This document shows positions 1-11,080 of a stretch of DNA of 64,000 nt, one piece after another. The stretch is taken from NCBI GenBank assembly GCA_024138025.1, contig JAMXBD010000687.1:434001-498000 (forward strand). Reading direction: 5' to 3'. Made by a program: the position numbers and the translations under genes. This DNA comes from Combretum micranthum. Lineage: Eukaryota; Streptophyta; Magnoliopsida; Myrtales; Combretaceae. The notes beneath the pieces were generated by a model. The model searched no databases, was not told the DNA's origin, and saw only the letters and a list, made by a program, of their open reading frames with translations. Position 1 is the stretch's first letter. Every line of letters starts with the position of its first letter.

Positions 1-397
1 TTTCCGTAGTCCATTAATTTTCTTTTTGTCCTTCTTTTCCTTTTCCTTTTTGTCCTCTTCCCTCTCAATACAGTCAAGTACAAATTTATCCACACTCCAC
101 AAAACCAAATGAAGCCAAGTTTCGAAACTACCCCGAAACTACCAACGATTTACTGGGGAAAAAAATAATTAAAAAAACTGAGAAATTGCAAATAATTCTC
201 TTAATTTCAAATGATTTGTAGATTCAATCCATGTCATTTTAGATGCTGTAGAAAACATTGCTAAACTTAAATAGATTGACAATAATCTTCCATTTTTTAA
301 TTTATTAAAACATATTAAGGTAAAAGTCTAACGAGTATATCAATTTCAATTTTTAGGACATTATCAATTTATCAAAATTCAATAAATGATCTAGAGT

Positions 398-575
398 CTG
401 CTTGGTTGGTCGTTTTTAGGTTGTTTTGTATTTTATTTTTATCGTTTTTAAATAGATGATTTATAAAAAATAGATACAAATGGGAAAAAAAGTATTTTTA
501 TTCAAATAGTCAAACAAATCATATACAGATATGATACAGATAAAAAAAATCAGACAATCCAAACAAACCATAATA
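398..575. mobile_element. Small AT-rich foldback element (MITE candidate)
   Basis: The left end (TTGGTTGGTCGTTTTTAGG...) and the reverse complement of the right end (TGGTTTGTTTGGATTGTCTG...) are similar, and both run into related AT-rich arms containing 'aaatag' and 'gtcaaacaaatc'-type words. Comparable units occur near 4790-4940, 11105-11290 and 24545-24740. No transposase is present. Ends and target duplication were not fixed exactly. Confidence 0.4.
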
Positions 576-620
576 TTTAAAAGTTTAGAAATTGTTTTAG
601 AACCAAGTAAAATTTAGGAG

Positions 621-638
621 ATATATATATATATATAT
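621..638. repeat. AT dinucleotide microsatellite
   Basis: Nine uninterrupted AT units read directly from the sequence. Confidence 0.9.
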
Positions 639-1001
639 GCAATTTTTCATGAAAATTTTTCTAATACTAGCAACACCTCATATCTTTGAATCAATAATGA
701 GTAAATATTGACACTATTTTAATCAAATGATCATAGTTTTGCATCACTTTTAAATAAACCACCACCATATCAAAATTCAGGTAATTACCTGTCATCCACA
801 CACCTCAATTATCTCACCATTTACAATTTATCTTTTATTTCAAAACAGAGAAGCATGGAACATGCCCACAATTTACAATAGTCCGTTAAAAGCAACCTCC
901 CATAAAAAATAATTAATTAATTTCACACACATATCAATTATTTGGAATAATTTATTTAAGTGTGGGTCTTTTTTATGAATTCAAGTGTTTTGGAGTCCTT
1001 G

Positions 1002-1009
1002 TATATAAA
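1002..1009 (+). promoter_or_regulatory. Probable TATA box of the GMPP gene
   Basis: TATATAAA lies about 30 bases before a C/A-rich stretch that would suit a transcription start near 1030-1040. The proposed leader exon and intron follow on the same strand. The assignment rests on position and consensus only. Confidence 0.4.
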
Positions 1010-1029
1010 AACGCATTACTCTATCCCTG

Positions 1030-2480
1030 AACGGATTGCCATTGAACACACACATAACCAAAAAAACATAGTTTATTTGGTTTTCATACCCGTTTGGGGG
1101 TGTCTCCAAAATAAGGGCCAGCCAAAACCTTGCTGAGTCAACTCGCTGGTGGTATCCCCATTTGGGTTTCTCTCTGAATTTTTAGGTAATTATGATAAAG
1201 TTTGCTCCTTTTCATGTGTAAAAATGTTGGGTCTAGCTTGGTTTTTGTTGTTATTACGAGGTTTTGATGTTTCGCGACGTTGAAAGTTTCGGGTTTTTTT
1301 TTTGACGGGTTTTCCGAGTTGCTTGATTTGGATCTAGTGATCGGTGTTGAACAATGTAGTTGTTGTCGAATTTTAGCTCTTTTTGCGTAAAGAAATGTTG
1401 GGTCAAGCTTCATTTGTGTTTCTATTACGTTGTTTTGATGCTCTTACAACGTTGAAATTTCCGGGTTTTGTCTTTTATCTTGCTTGATTTGGATCTGAGC
1501 AATGCAGTGTTGGTTTTTTGCTGTAATGAGGTGAATTGGATTGGCGACTATCTATTCCTTTTTCTCTGTTTTCGATATTGTTATTGGTTATTCTTTGTCT
1601 ATTATCTACCAATTGGTTTCAAAGTGTCGACGAGGAGTGATATATCGACTATTATGTTTATGTTTTCTTCTCATTCTGATCAAAAGGTCTAGTTTCTGTG
1701 GACTCTTATCATGGTGGTATTGGAAGTATTGTCTTTAGCTTGGATCTGGTAATTCTTTATGATGAAATGGTGGAAAAAGAACCTCCTTTCATCCGGATTA
1801 TACAATCCTATGTCAAAGGTTTAATTCTGCAAAAGCAATTGTGAGCTCGGGGTGGAGCGTGAACATACAGATCAATGAGATCTGTCCATTACATGCATCT
1901 ATCTAGTAAATGTTAGATCTCGATAAACATACCCATAATAGTAATATTACATTACTCTTTGCTCTTGCATAGTGATGTATTAATTTTATTCTTTATTAAC
2001 ATGCCATATAATCCAATCAATCTTGCTAGTGGCAATTTAGTCTATAAATCAAGTTAGCTGGTTACTTATAAGCTCGTAAAATGGCAATTACATATTGTGC
2101 TTCACGTGAGGTGGATTACTAACAAGATTTAAATAGTTTCATCAATAGTCAATCTAGCTTTCGGTGTTTGTTGCAGCAGATTCTCATAGATGAACCAAGT
2201 GAATTCATGTGAAGAGATTTAATGCATTTTGGTTGGATTTTTTCATCCTATGTGTTTTGCTGATTAATACATGCTGCAACTAATTTTTATCTCTCATTAA
2301 AAGTCCAGCCTGTTTTGTTGGTGGAATTTGTTTTTTAAACAAACTAGTTAGTTCAGATGGCCTTTTTTTTATTAATTGCCTACTTATACCGAAGTGATAC
2401 GTTTGCATGCATGCCTGTTTACGAGTGTCTTTCTCAAATCTAAGCGTCACTTATAATTTAAACAGGAAAGAAGTATAAAA
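1030..2480 (+). other. Probable 5' leader exon and leader intron of the GMPP gene
   Basis: A candidate untranslated exon ends at 1185 with the donor AG|GTAAT. The matching acceptor TTTAAACAG ends at 2465, leaving 15 leader bases before the ATG at 2481. The roughly 1.28-kb span between them is T-rich like a plant intron and has no convincing coding frame. A long intron in the 5' leader is common in plant housekeeping genes. Transcript data are needed to prove it. Confidence 0.4.
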
Positions 2481-4105
2481 ATGAAGGCTCTCATTCTTGT
2501 TGGTGGATTCGGAACTCGACTAAGGCCATTGACTCTTAGTGTTCCTAAGCCACTTGTTGATTTTGCAAACAAACCCATGATTCTACACCAGGTATGAGTA
2601 TATCCTTGTTCACTTCCAGTCCCTGTTAGTAAGAAAAAATAACTTTCTTCCATCCTCTCCTTGTTTTGTATTTCACACTTAATCTAATATCTTTGTTGAA
2701 AAACTTGTGGTTTCATTTAATAAATGTAATTAAACTAAATACTTGAAATTAGCATAAAATGATATCCACTTGCAAAGATAGTCTTATATAGATTATTATA
2801 ATGATAGAATTTTCTAGAATACTATTATCAAAGATAGCTTTACGCGTGAGAGATTTTTACTTCCTTTACTTGAAATGTGTAAGAGTTGGCATATGTTATG
2901 CAACCTCTTGATAAAAAATTTACAAATTTAACGCTTTCAAAATTTTCCAGATAGAGGCTCTCAAGGCTGTTGGAGTAACTGAAGTTGTTCTGGCTATCAA
3001 TTACCAGCCAGAGGTAAAAGATTTTTGCATGGATTTTTCCATGGAATTTCTACATGGAGTTAAGGGACATATGGATCTTATACTTTTGCTATTATAATAC
3101 GCAGGTAATGCTTAATTTTTTGAAGGACTTTGAGGCCAAGCTGGGAATTAAGATCACATGCTCACAAGAGACTGAACCGCTTGGCACAGCTGGTCCTCTT
3201 GCTTTGGCAAGGGATAAGTTGATTGATGAGTCGGGTGAACCATTTTTTGTGCTAAATAGTGATGTTATTAGTGAATACCCCTTCAAAGAAATGATTGATT
3301 TCCACAAGTCCCATGGAGGAGAGGCATCCATCATGGTAACGAAGGTAAGGATACTGTGCTTGATGTTGCACCTAATCAATTCCCATGGTATTTCTCTTTG
3401 TTTTTGTAAAGATCTCCATTGTTTGTTTTGTTAGGTTGATGAACCCTCCAAGTATGGTGTTGTAGTCATGGAAGAGTCAACTGGTAGGGTTGAAAAATTT
3501 GTGGAGAAGCCGAAGTTGTTTGTTGGCAACAAAATCAATGCAGGAATATACTTATTGAATCCATCTGTTCTTGATCGAATTGAACTTAGGCCTACATCAA
3601 TTGAGAAAGAGGTTTTCCCAAAAATTGCAGCCGAGAAGAAATTATTTGCTATGGTTTTACCTGGATTTTGGATGGATATTGGTCAACCAAGGGATTATAT
3701 CACTGGGTTGAGACTTTACCTGACTCTATTAGAAAGAAATCGTCAGAGAAACTTTCAACTGGCACCAATATAATTGGAAACGTTATAGTGCATGAGAGTG
3801 CCCAAATAGGTGAGGGATGTTTGATTGGTCCAGATGTTGCAATTGGTCCAGGTTGTATAGTGGAACCAGGAGTAAGACTCTCGCGCTGTACTGTCATGCG
3901 TGGAGCTCGTGTCAAGAAGCATGCTTGCATTTCGAGCAGTATCATAGGCTGGCATTCCACTGTGGGGCAATGGGCACGTGTAGAGAACATGACTATCCTT
4001 GGTGAGGACGTTCATGTGGGTGATGAGGTTTATAGTAATGGTGGTGTGGTTTTGCCTCATAAGGAGATCAAATCTAGCATTTTGAAGCCAGAGATTGTCA
4101 TGTGA
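2481..4105 (+). CDS. GMPP: GDP-mannose pyrophosphorylase (mannose-1-phosphate guanylyltransferase), frameshifted in exon 4
   Basis: The family makes GDP-mannose from mannose-1-phosphate and GTP in the cytosol, feeding ascorbate, N-glycan, GPI-anchor and mannan synthesis (CYT1/VTC1 in Arabidopsis). Exons read 2481-2591, 2951-3013, 3105-3344 and 3435-4105, all with GT-AG introns. The nucleotidyltransferase signature GGFGTRLRP is at residues 8-16, the metal-binding Asp of LNSDV at about 111, and FVEKP at 160-164. The C-terminal left-handed beta-helix (hexapeptide repeats such as [17 protein letters not shown]) is present but in another frame. After residue 234 one base is missing near 3720-3724, so the frame ends at 3773 after 250 residues. 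With that base the four exons give 361 codons, the usual plant length. It could be an assembly error or a recent null allele. Identity is certain; intactness is not. Confidence 0.93.
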
Positions 4106-7100
4106 GAAAATCTTCAGCCAAAGTAGAATATGTTTAGAATTTAGATTTGTTGTCAAGTTAAGAATCGTGGTTCTCTTCATTTGATCGCATTTGGAGTCCT
4201 GTATTTCATCCTTTTCAATTCTTTCTTTTTTTTTCCCCTTCATCCTCTTTTTCCTATGCAAAGTGTACAAGTCACTACAAGCTTGAAGTGAGGGTAAATC
4301 TTGGATGGTCCGAAGTCTTTCGAAGGACTTCCTATGTTGTTGTGTAGTGTGTGGTGGTTTGTGGAGATTGGAGTCTTTGTCCATGTATAGCAATAATTTA
4401 AAAGCTATTGGCTTCTTTGGCCATTGTGTAATATAAGAAGAAATGAGAGTCTTCTTCTTTTCTTTATTCAGCATCTTGCCTTTTATTTTTTCCAAATGAA
4501 CTGTCGGTGCCATTTAAAAGACATGTTGAAGATTGGTATAACTCTGTAAATATATTGGGTTGTTAGTTGAAGATCCAATCATGTGTTGGCTTGCTTTAAT
4601 TGCAGGGAATGCAATGGGTCCACCTTATTAAAAAAGTGATTATTTTTATGCTAAGCTGGGCCTACCGAAGAAATATGATTTATTTTTGGCACGGATTATA
4701 CAATAGAAAGAGCATTCTGAGGTTAACTTAACATGGAAGATAAAGTTAGTCTCTTTTCTTTTTATCAGCATCCTATTTGTATGGTAACTTATCAATATAT
4801 GATCTGTATGGACTGTTTATAAGTAAAAATATATGGTTTTTCTCTATGTCCATTTTTTTACAAATAGTTTAATTGAAATAGATATGAAACAGATGTCAAG
4901 TTAACGTCAAACTAATGAAATAAAAACATCCAAAAACGATATTATGATTTAAATAGAGATGATATTAAGTAAAGTGGAATGAAATAATAGAAGATGGTGT
5001 CATGATGAAATATAATATGAAAATTACACATTTGACAAACGATCGTGTATTTAAGTTACTATTTAATCAATATTTAACAATTAATATGCTAGAGTTCATT
5101 TTGTATTAATATTAATTTACATAACTTTTGTCTTATGTATGATCTAATGAAAAATTTTCATCTTGTATGTGAGTTTGACTTCCAAACGTTCATTTCTTAG
5201 TACATAATTTTTCTATTATCCTTCTCAAAGGCAAAATTAGAATAAGTAAGTACATTTTGGCTTTTGCTCCAATTTGATGCTTCTGAGCCATGAAAGATGA
5301 TAAATCTCATAATTTAACTAGCTAATCTATAATAAGCCAAATCTACCCAAATAATATCCATCTTTTATATGATTTCAACCTCCGAATATGCGTATGTGTA
5401 TATACATATTTAAATTTTTCCTCGTAGGTAGAATTGAAATAATCAAATACGTTTTGCTCCAATCATATGCTTCTTGGCCATAAGCTTACATAAAAAATAA
5501 TAGATCTCATAATTTAAATCGGTCGATCTGTAATCAACTTGATCTACCCAAAAATGATTCATCATTTAGGTTACTAATATATCCTTGCGGCTATGTATAA
5601 TATGCAATTGAGATGTAATTTAGCAAGACATGGCTTGCTTATGTGGTGTACCATTAGCCTATATAAATAGTAAATGGAACAAATTGGTTTAGTCAAGATG
5701 TGGGTTCACGTTGTTACGATTATCTATATCTAATAGCCATGCCCACATGAAGTCCTCTCAGCACCACTGACGGTAGAAAATTTATTAATCACTTCAATCA
5801 TACCTCTTAACAAACTGCTTTTCAGATAAAAAACTAGTAAGATCGTTCTTTTTCTTTTTTTACCCCCCCTTTTTTACGATTCCGGATCATCCAATTCAAA
5901 ATCTAATTATTCAAAATTACCATAATTATCATATTAACTTTTATAATCAAGTCAGCGATGATTCGTTGATCTATACGTTAATTATGGATGATAAATTTTT
6001 TAAGTAAAGACAATACAACAGCAGTTGCCGACAAAGAAAGGCAATAGGTAGACAGCGATATTTATTTAATCATATGGCATGCTTTTTTTAAAGATGTATT
6101 CGGAACCTTAGAGATTCATGAGCAGCTGGCTTTTGTGTTTTATTTTATTTTATTTTTTTTATTACTGTGGGCACATGACATTTAATAGTAAGCGAAAAAT
6201 TTAAAAATGGCGTATATAACTTCATACGCAAAATCAAATAAGTTTATGGAAATGATTGTTCCTAAAGCATTTATGTTGTCTACACATCTTATAAGAAAAT
6301 TATGTATGTGCGTCTAGTAATATATTGAGGAAAATTTTATGTACATTCGATGTGATTATCCAGCCAATAATCTAAATATTAAAACAAATATTATAATTGA
6401 TATGTTAAATATTTCAATGATAAATGGTTTGATCACGATTGAGTATAAATCTAAACTGTTAAATAAATGACAGGATCATAAAATTTTTTAATATGTTTAT
6501 GTATATTTATTAGTTTTCTTAGGAAAAAAAAAAAAAAAGAAAAGAAACTATCATCCCTTGAAAAAATTATACATAATTTCTATCTATACATTTTGGATAT
6601 TTCTATTACTTTTCAAGTAATTGTACCAAATATGGAGATTCAAACCTATATCTTTTGTATAAGATGACATTTATGCTAATTGCATAGTAAAACGCGTTAA
6701 CATTAGTGAAAAGATATCTGCTTTTTAGCCCTTGGTTATGAAATTCACCAAATTTTTCTTGAAAGCAAATTTTTTCCATCTTTAATTGATGTGGGATTTG
6801 GTAAAGATTCTGAAACTAATGGGCCAATGGCGATTGAGAAATTTTGATAGTGACGTGCGTCTAGATTATCGCCTCATGATTGAATGCGTGGTCCCAGCTT
6901 ATCTCCCATTTTTATCGAATTCCTTAGGATTCCAAGATTTGAGCTTTCATCATCGACAGTTCCTGGGATTAATGAAACCTTAAACATGTTTACTTTGTAA
7001 GCTTTTGATGTTTGTTTGTTTGTTATAGCAATAAGAGATGGTTTGTTGAGATCGTCTGATACTGTTTTTAATCAAATCCATTTCGTCCTATAATGTTGAT

Positions 7101-7299
7101 GACTGTCGGAAGCACAATATTCATCCTAATGATGTACTTTCGCAAAATACATGCATTAGGTTTAGGCATACCGATGCAGTCCCGCATCCAAAAAACTAGT
7201 TTTTATTTTTATTTATCTTTAACCAATAGAACTATGTGTAGTTTAGTGATTAAAGATACTAGTTTAAATTAGTTTTTTATATTTATGCTTTAAATTAAA
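4106..7299. other. Intergenic, AT-rich, no gene seen
   Basis: The 3' untranslated region of the GMPP gene probably covers the first few hundred bases. Beyond it I see only AT-rich sequence, poly-A/T runs (for example around 6520-6540) and a foldback candidate at about 4790-4940. A 65-codon open frame at 6786-6983 has no recognisable family features and is not called a gene. Confidence 0.6.
4790..4940. mobile_element. AT-rich foldback relic
   Basis: The arms contain 'gtatggactgtttataag' on one side and 'aaacatccaaaaacg' on the other, with 'acaaatagtttaa' inside. These words recur in the units near 398-575, 11105-11290 and 24545-24740. The ends are eroded and no target duplication was found. 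Confidence 0.25.
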
Positions 7300-7528
7300 T
7301 GAGAAAATGTCTAGTTCATACATGATAGAGAAGAAATCGTAACAGACTTCATGAAAGTATACATGAAAGGTTTTTGTTAAGTTCATTATTATTGAAGTAA
7401 GTAACAAAAAGTCTAAGAAAGAGCTACTTCTATGCTAGAAGTCCTATTGTAATTAACTAAGTACACATGTCAAAAGAATAAGTTACATATAAGTCCACAT
7501 TAGCTATACAAAAGTACTACTCTTCACA
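7300..7528 (-). repeat. 3' LTR of the copia element
   Basis: It starts TGAGAAAAT and ends CTTCACA. It is collinear with 10858-11080, with scattered substitutions and small indels; shared words include 'ctagaagtcctattgtaa' and 'cataagtccacat'-type segments. Confidence 0.9.
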
Positions 7529-7556
7529 ACCACTACCCCCCACCCACACACACACA
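7529..7556 (-). other. Polypurine tract of the copia element
   Basis: Read on the minus strand, the bases next to the 3' LTR are GGGTGGGGGGTAGTGGT, a purine-rich stretch in the position expected for priming plus-strand DNA. A CA/GT run lies just inside it. Confidence 0.7.
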
Positions 7557-7765
7557 CAACAAAAACCGAAGGTGGAGCCTCCAAATGGCCTTACTTAGAC
7601 ATAGCTGACGTAAAAAAATGTCATGTTCTGTTTTAAAAATCTCTAAACCAAGAAAAAAAAGTGCGAACCCCAAATCTTTAATTGTGAATTTAGCATGTAA
7701 TTGTTGCTTAATGGTAGAAATTAAAGTCTCATCATTACTAGAAATAAGCATGTCATCTACATAAA
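7533..7765 (-). pseudogene. Reverse transcriptase fragment with YVDD box (copia)
   Basis: The minus strand encodes LYVDDMLIS at the upper end of this segment, followed by a conserved palm/thumb stretch (TIKDLG, FFLGLEI). The YVDD pair of aspartates is the polymerase active site. The frame then runs straight into the purine tract, so the thumb end, connection and RNase H domains have been lost by deletion. Confidence 0.85.
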
Positions 7766-8097
7766 GTAAAATGACAACAATATGTGATCCATTCTTCCAA
7801 GTAAAAAGGGAATGATCATGTGGAGATTGTTTAAAACCTTCTTAAATAAAAAAATTAGTAATTTCTATATTTCATTGGTGTGAGGCTTGTTCTAAGTCAT
7901 ATAGGACTTCAACAACTTACAAACCTGACCATCTTCTGCCTTATGATAATCTGGAAGAGGCAATATGGAAATTTCTTCATTCAAATAACCATGAAGAATG
8001 CGTTATTCACGTCAACTTCGTGTAAAAACCAATTTTTCACAGCTACAATAGTAAGTAATAAATGCACAATTCACATCAACTTACAAACCATTTTTTT

Positions 8098-8406
8098 TTA
8101 AGTGAAAAAAAAAGCAACAGGAGAAAAGGTATTATGATAGTCCCTACCAGCAACTTGAGTATAATCCTTTACGACTAAATGTGCTTTATAACTTTCAATG
8201 CTACCATCAATATTATATTTAATTTTATAAACCCAATGACATCCAATAGCAATTTTTCCAAGAGGCGAAGAAGTTAATTCCCAAGTTTTATTAGTTTCCA
8301 AAGCTATTAACTCTTTGGCCATTGCATCAACCCAAAGTTTATTTTGAGATGCTTCAAAGCAAGAGTTTAGTTCTTTAGATATAAACACATGAGCCAATGA
8401 AGACAA
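8098..8406 (-). pseudogene. Reverse transcriptase N-terminal fragment (copia)
   Basis: The minus-strand frame shows the start of a copia RVT_2 domain: WVDAMAKEL, NKTWEL, a GCHWVYKIK-like segment, a YKAHLVVKDYTQ-like segment and NTFSPVA. Sequence between this fragment and the YVDD fragment is degraded. The trailing run of Phe is a poly-T artefact and not conserved sequence. Confidence 0.85.
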
Positions 8407-8936
8407 AACTTTAGGTGTATAGCATGTAAATGAAGAAGATGTGAATAAAGGGTATTTAACAGAGGTGGCATATGAAAAATCGGTGGAAGCAACAATAGGC
8501 TAAATTGAGTGAATGCACAAAATCAGTTAACCATGCTGGAGTTTTAGTGACACGAGTGGACCCTCAAATAATATTATAAGGAACAAGAGCAGAGAAAACA
8601 GAAGAATCATGAGACAATGAGGAAGGCAAAGGAATGAAAATTTGAGGAACACGATGATGAACATACATCTTTCTTAAGTAAAAAAGGAAACATCCTCTTT
8701 AAACAGAATATCTTTACTAACATAAACCTTATGATCATTTGCATATCCCAAAAATACATGTAATTGTGAACATTCTTTGGATAAAAACTCTAAGCCATTA
8801 TCACTTTGCACATATTTTGGTTAAACCCCAAAATGATTCTTCACATAAGCCAAAAACATTGACAAAGTGCTACAAACTTGTGATTTGAATTTCAACAAAT
8901 ATGTCTAAACTACTCTTGAATAATCATCAACAACAT

Positions 8937-9179
8937 TTAGAAAATAATGTTCTCCCATCCAAGTAGCAATATGATATGGACCCCATAAATCAATGTGCAA
9001 TAGCTAAAAAAGAACCTTACATGTATGTTCATTTGCGCAAAAGGAAGCCGATGAATTTTGGCCAATGAACAAGTCTCACATGAAAAAGAATTAAGGCTAA
9101 AATGTTTACAACAAGGTAAATGTGTAAGTTTAGACATAGAAGTATGTCCTAATCGAGCATGAAACAATGCCAAAGACAA
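8937..9179 (-). pseudogene. Pre-integrase zinc-finger fragment (copia)
   Basis: FHARLGHTS followed by CETCSLAKIHRLPF on the minus strand matches the His/Cys zinc-binding module that precedes copia integrase. The catalytic D-D-E core that should follow is not readable, so the integrase is dead. Confidence 0.85.
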
Positions 9180-9319
9180 AGATGAAGTGGGTCAAACATT
9201 ATAAGGGAAAGAACGTGAATTTGTATTTTGAACTTACAAGAAGAACTACAAACTAAAGATGGTATAAACAACCCAAAGTGTTTCACTACTATAGCAACTG
9301 ATTTATTATTTGTCAAGTC

Positions 9320-9600
9320 CTAAAATGTGCAAGTAATTCGAGTGAATATCATATGAAGAGGAAGGTCTTTTAGCAACTTAGAAATAGAAAGAAAATTATG
9401 GTGAAAAGTAGATATGAAAAGAACGTTTTGAAGAATGAGACTATCAAATAAACGAATCAAACTAGTTGGTGGTGCTTTTGTATATGTACCCTCAGGCAAG
9501 ATCAAACTATTTAGTAAATGAGAATAAGGATCAAATAGGGGAACCATGATGACTGGCTCCTGAATCTACAATCTAAGTTCCAAAATCTTTATTTAAAGCA
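9320..9600 (-). pseudogene. Aspartic protease region fragment (copia)
   Basis: A degraded minus-strand version of the protease active-site region lies near 9550-9590. A readable stretch (ending in FLSISKLLKDLP, typical of the segment after the protease) follows at 9320-9547. Stops and frame changes interrupt it. Confidence 0.55.
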
Positions 9601-9902
9601 ACGAAATAAACTGAGTTTTGACAAATACTAGCATAATTGATCGCAGCAGCATCTACATTTCCATGATCTGCACCTTGTTTGTTCTCCTTCATCATGCGCA
9701 TGAATTGATTACAAATCGTATCAACTAAGTGTGAATTAAATGATTCAAAAGATTTTGATTCTATAGTTAATTCAAGACGTATGTCTAGACAAAACCCTTA
9801 AGTCGTAGAATTATCAAAAAATGATCTTGTTTGTTGATTACTTGTGACTAAGTTCAATCGAGCACCTTGTTTCTGATTCTTCTTACCGTTATACCACTTT
9901 CG

Positions 9903-9965
9903 ATAACCAATTAATTCAAAGCAATTCTTTATAGAATGCCCATCTATATTACAATTTTGGCAATT
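9903..9965 (-). pseudogene. Gag zinc knuckle remnant (copia)
   Basis: The minus strand reads CQNCNIDGHSIKNC, a CX2CX4HX4C nucleocapsid zinc knuckle with all four ligands intact, downstream of the gag fragments as expected. Confidence 0.8.
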
Positions 9966-10145
9966 TAATTTTCATCTTTTAAAATCCTTTCTTTCATCGG
10001 ATCTTTTAAAATTTTGCTTTTCAATCACAAAAGTAGAAGATGTAGTATTACCAAACAACAAATTTGCAACTTGCTTTTGTTTTTCTACTTGTAAAACAAG
10101 ATAGAAATCTTTATTAACAATGGGCAAAGGATCAACTGAAAGTAT

Positions 10146-10755
10146 TTAATTTCTAACTGCCTCATATACATCAAATAATCCCATCAAGAACTGCAGCAAC
10201 TTAGTATGTGATTCAAACTCAATCAATCTTACTTTAAGAGCACATGTGCAATAATCCAATCTACCACATGGACACATAGGATATGGATACATTGCCTGTA
10301 ATTCATCCAAAAACCTTTTTAGCTTATTATAATACTCTATCACTGATTGATTTCCTTGATGCAAATTCCAAATTTCATGTTGAACCTTGAACAGTAAAGG
10401 TTTGTTATTTTTCCATACTGCTCTGCCACTTCAACCATAATTCTCTAACCATTTGAGCAAAAAGAAAATATTGCGACAATTCTGGTACTATAGTGTTCCA
10501 TAGCCAACATTTAGCCATGTTATCACATCTATCCTACATTATCAAGTCATTTGAAGATTCTTCAGGCTTAGGAACGATTCCATTATGAAAACATAATTTC
10601 AATTTTGCCTTTAAGACCATACGAATCGATCTACTCCATGCCAAATAATTCAAGCCACTAAGAAAAAATTTCCTATGATTATTTGAATTAGAAAGGTAAA
10701 GAGGATCAATATTCATACAATCTCCCATTGCAAACAGAATCGAACAATCGAGCAA
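10146..10755 (-). pseudogene. Gag fragments (copia)
   Basis: Two minus-strand pieces (10534-10755 and 10146-10364) carry the copia-type gag N-terminus (LSGLNYLAWSRSIRMVLKAK) and the following UBN2-like region (VIEYYNKLKRFLDEL...LLQFLMGL). They are separated by frame changes. A further Cys-rich stretch (CPCGRLDYCTC) sits in the second piece. Confidence 0.85.
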
Positions 10756-10845
10756 GCAAATAGAAGAACAATCAAACAGAGAAAAGGACGAAACTTGATA
10801 AAGAAGCAGAGAACAAGAAGGAAAAGGTAAGATGTTATCGTTCCC

Positions 10846-10857
10846 ACTTTGATACCA
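10846..10857 (-). other. Primer binding site of the copia element
   Basis: Directly inside the 5' LTR the minus strand reads TGGTATCAAAGT. This is close to the TGGTATCAGAGC complement of the initiator methionine tRNA 3' end used by most plant copia elements. Confidence 0.85.
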
Positions 10858-11080
10858 TGAGAAAATTCTAGTTCATATATGATGAAGAAGAAATTGCAAC
10901 AGACTCCATGAAAGAATGCACGAAAGGTTTCAGTAACTTCATTATTATTGAAGTGAGTAATGAGAAGTCTGAACAAGAGCTACCTATATGCTAGAAGTCC
11001 TATTGTAACTAAGTATATGTGTCAAGAGAATAAGTGACATATAAGTCCACATCAGCTATACAAAAGTACTACACTTCACA
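10858..11080 (-). repeat. 5' LTR of the copia element
   Basis: It starts TGAGAAAATTC and ends ACTTCACA, collinear with the copy at 7300-7528 and a few bases shorter. Confidence 0.9.

Larger units (their letters stand above)
1..1001. other. AT-rich intergenic DNA upstream of the GMPP gene
   Basis: No reading frame here resembles a protein I know. The stretch holds a foldback element (about 398-575), an AT dinucleotide run (621-638) and then the presumed promoter of the GDP-mannose pyrophosphorylase gene. Nothing else is recognised. Confidence 0.6.
7300..11080 (-). mobile_element. Ty1-copia LTR retrotransposon, internally deleted
   Basis: Two direct LTRs (7300-7528 and 10858-11080) bound a 3.3-kb interior and are flanked by a perfect 5-bp target duplication, TTAAA at 7295-7299 and 11081-11085. 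On the minus strand the order is LTR, primer site, gag, zinc knuckle, protease/pre-integrase, reverse transcriptase, purine tract, LTR. That is a copia-type layout. Most of the integrase and the whole RNase H region are missing and the coding parts are broken, so the copy cannot be autonomous. The intact target duplication shows that the two ends come from one insertion. Confidence 0.9.

Noticed and set aside
1138..1738. Short frames on both strands in the GMPP leader region
   Set aside because: They overlap the proposed leader exon and intron, have repetitive composition and no recognisable domain. A diverged internal duplication ('tgttgggtctagctt / tgttgggtcaagctt') makes them look alike.
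3668..4105. Separate gene for a hexapeptide-repeat protein starting inside GMPP exon 4
   Set aside because: It is the second half of the GMPP protein, displaced by one missing base; the combined length equals the family length.
3755..4513. 252-codon minus-strand open frame opposite GMPP exon 4
   Set aside because: It is antisense to the conserved beta-helix exon and its 3' untranslated region, shows no family features and has the low-complexity Lys/Thr/His composition of a shadow frame.
7880..8101. 73-codon plus-strand frame inside the first copia element
   Set aside because: It lies opposite the degraded polymerase region of the minus-strand element and has no independent support.
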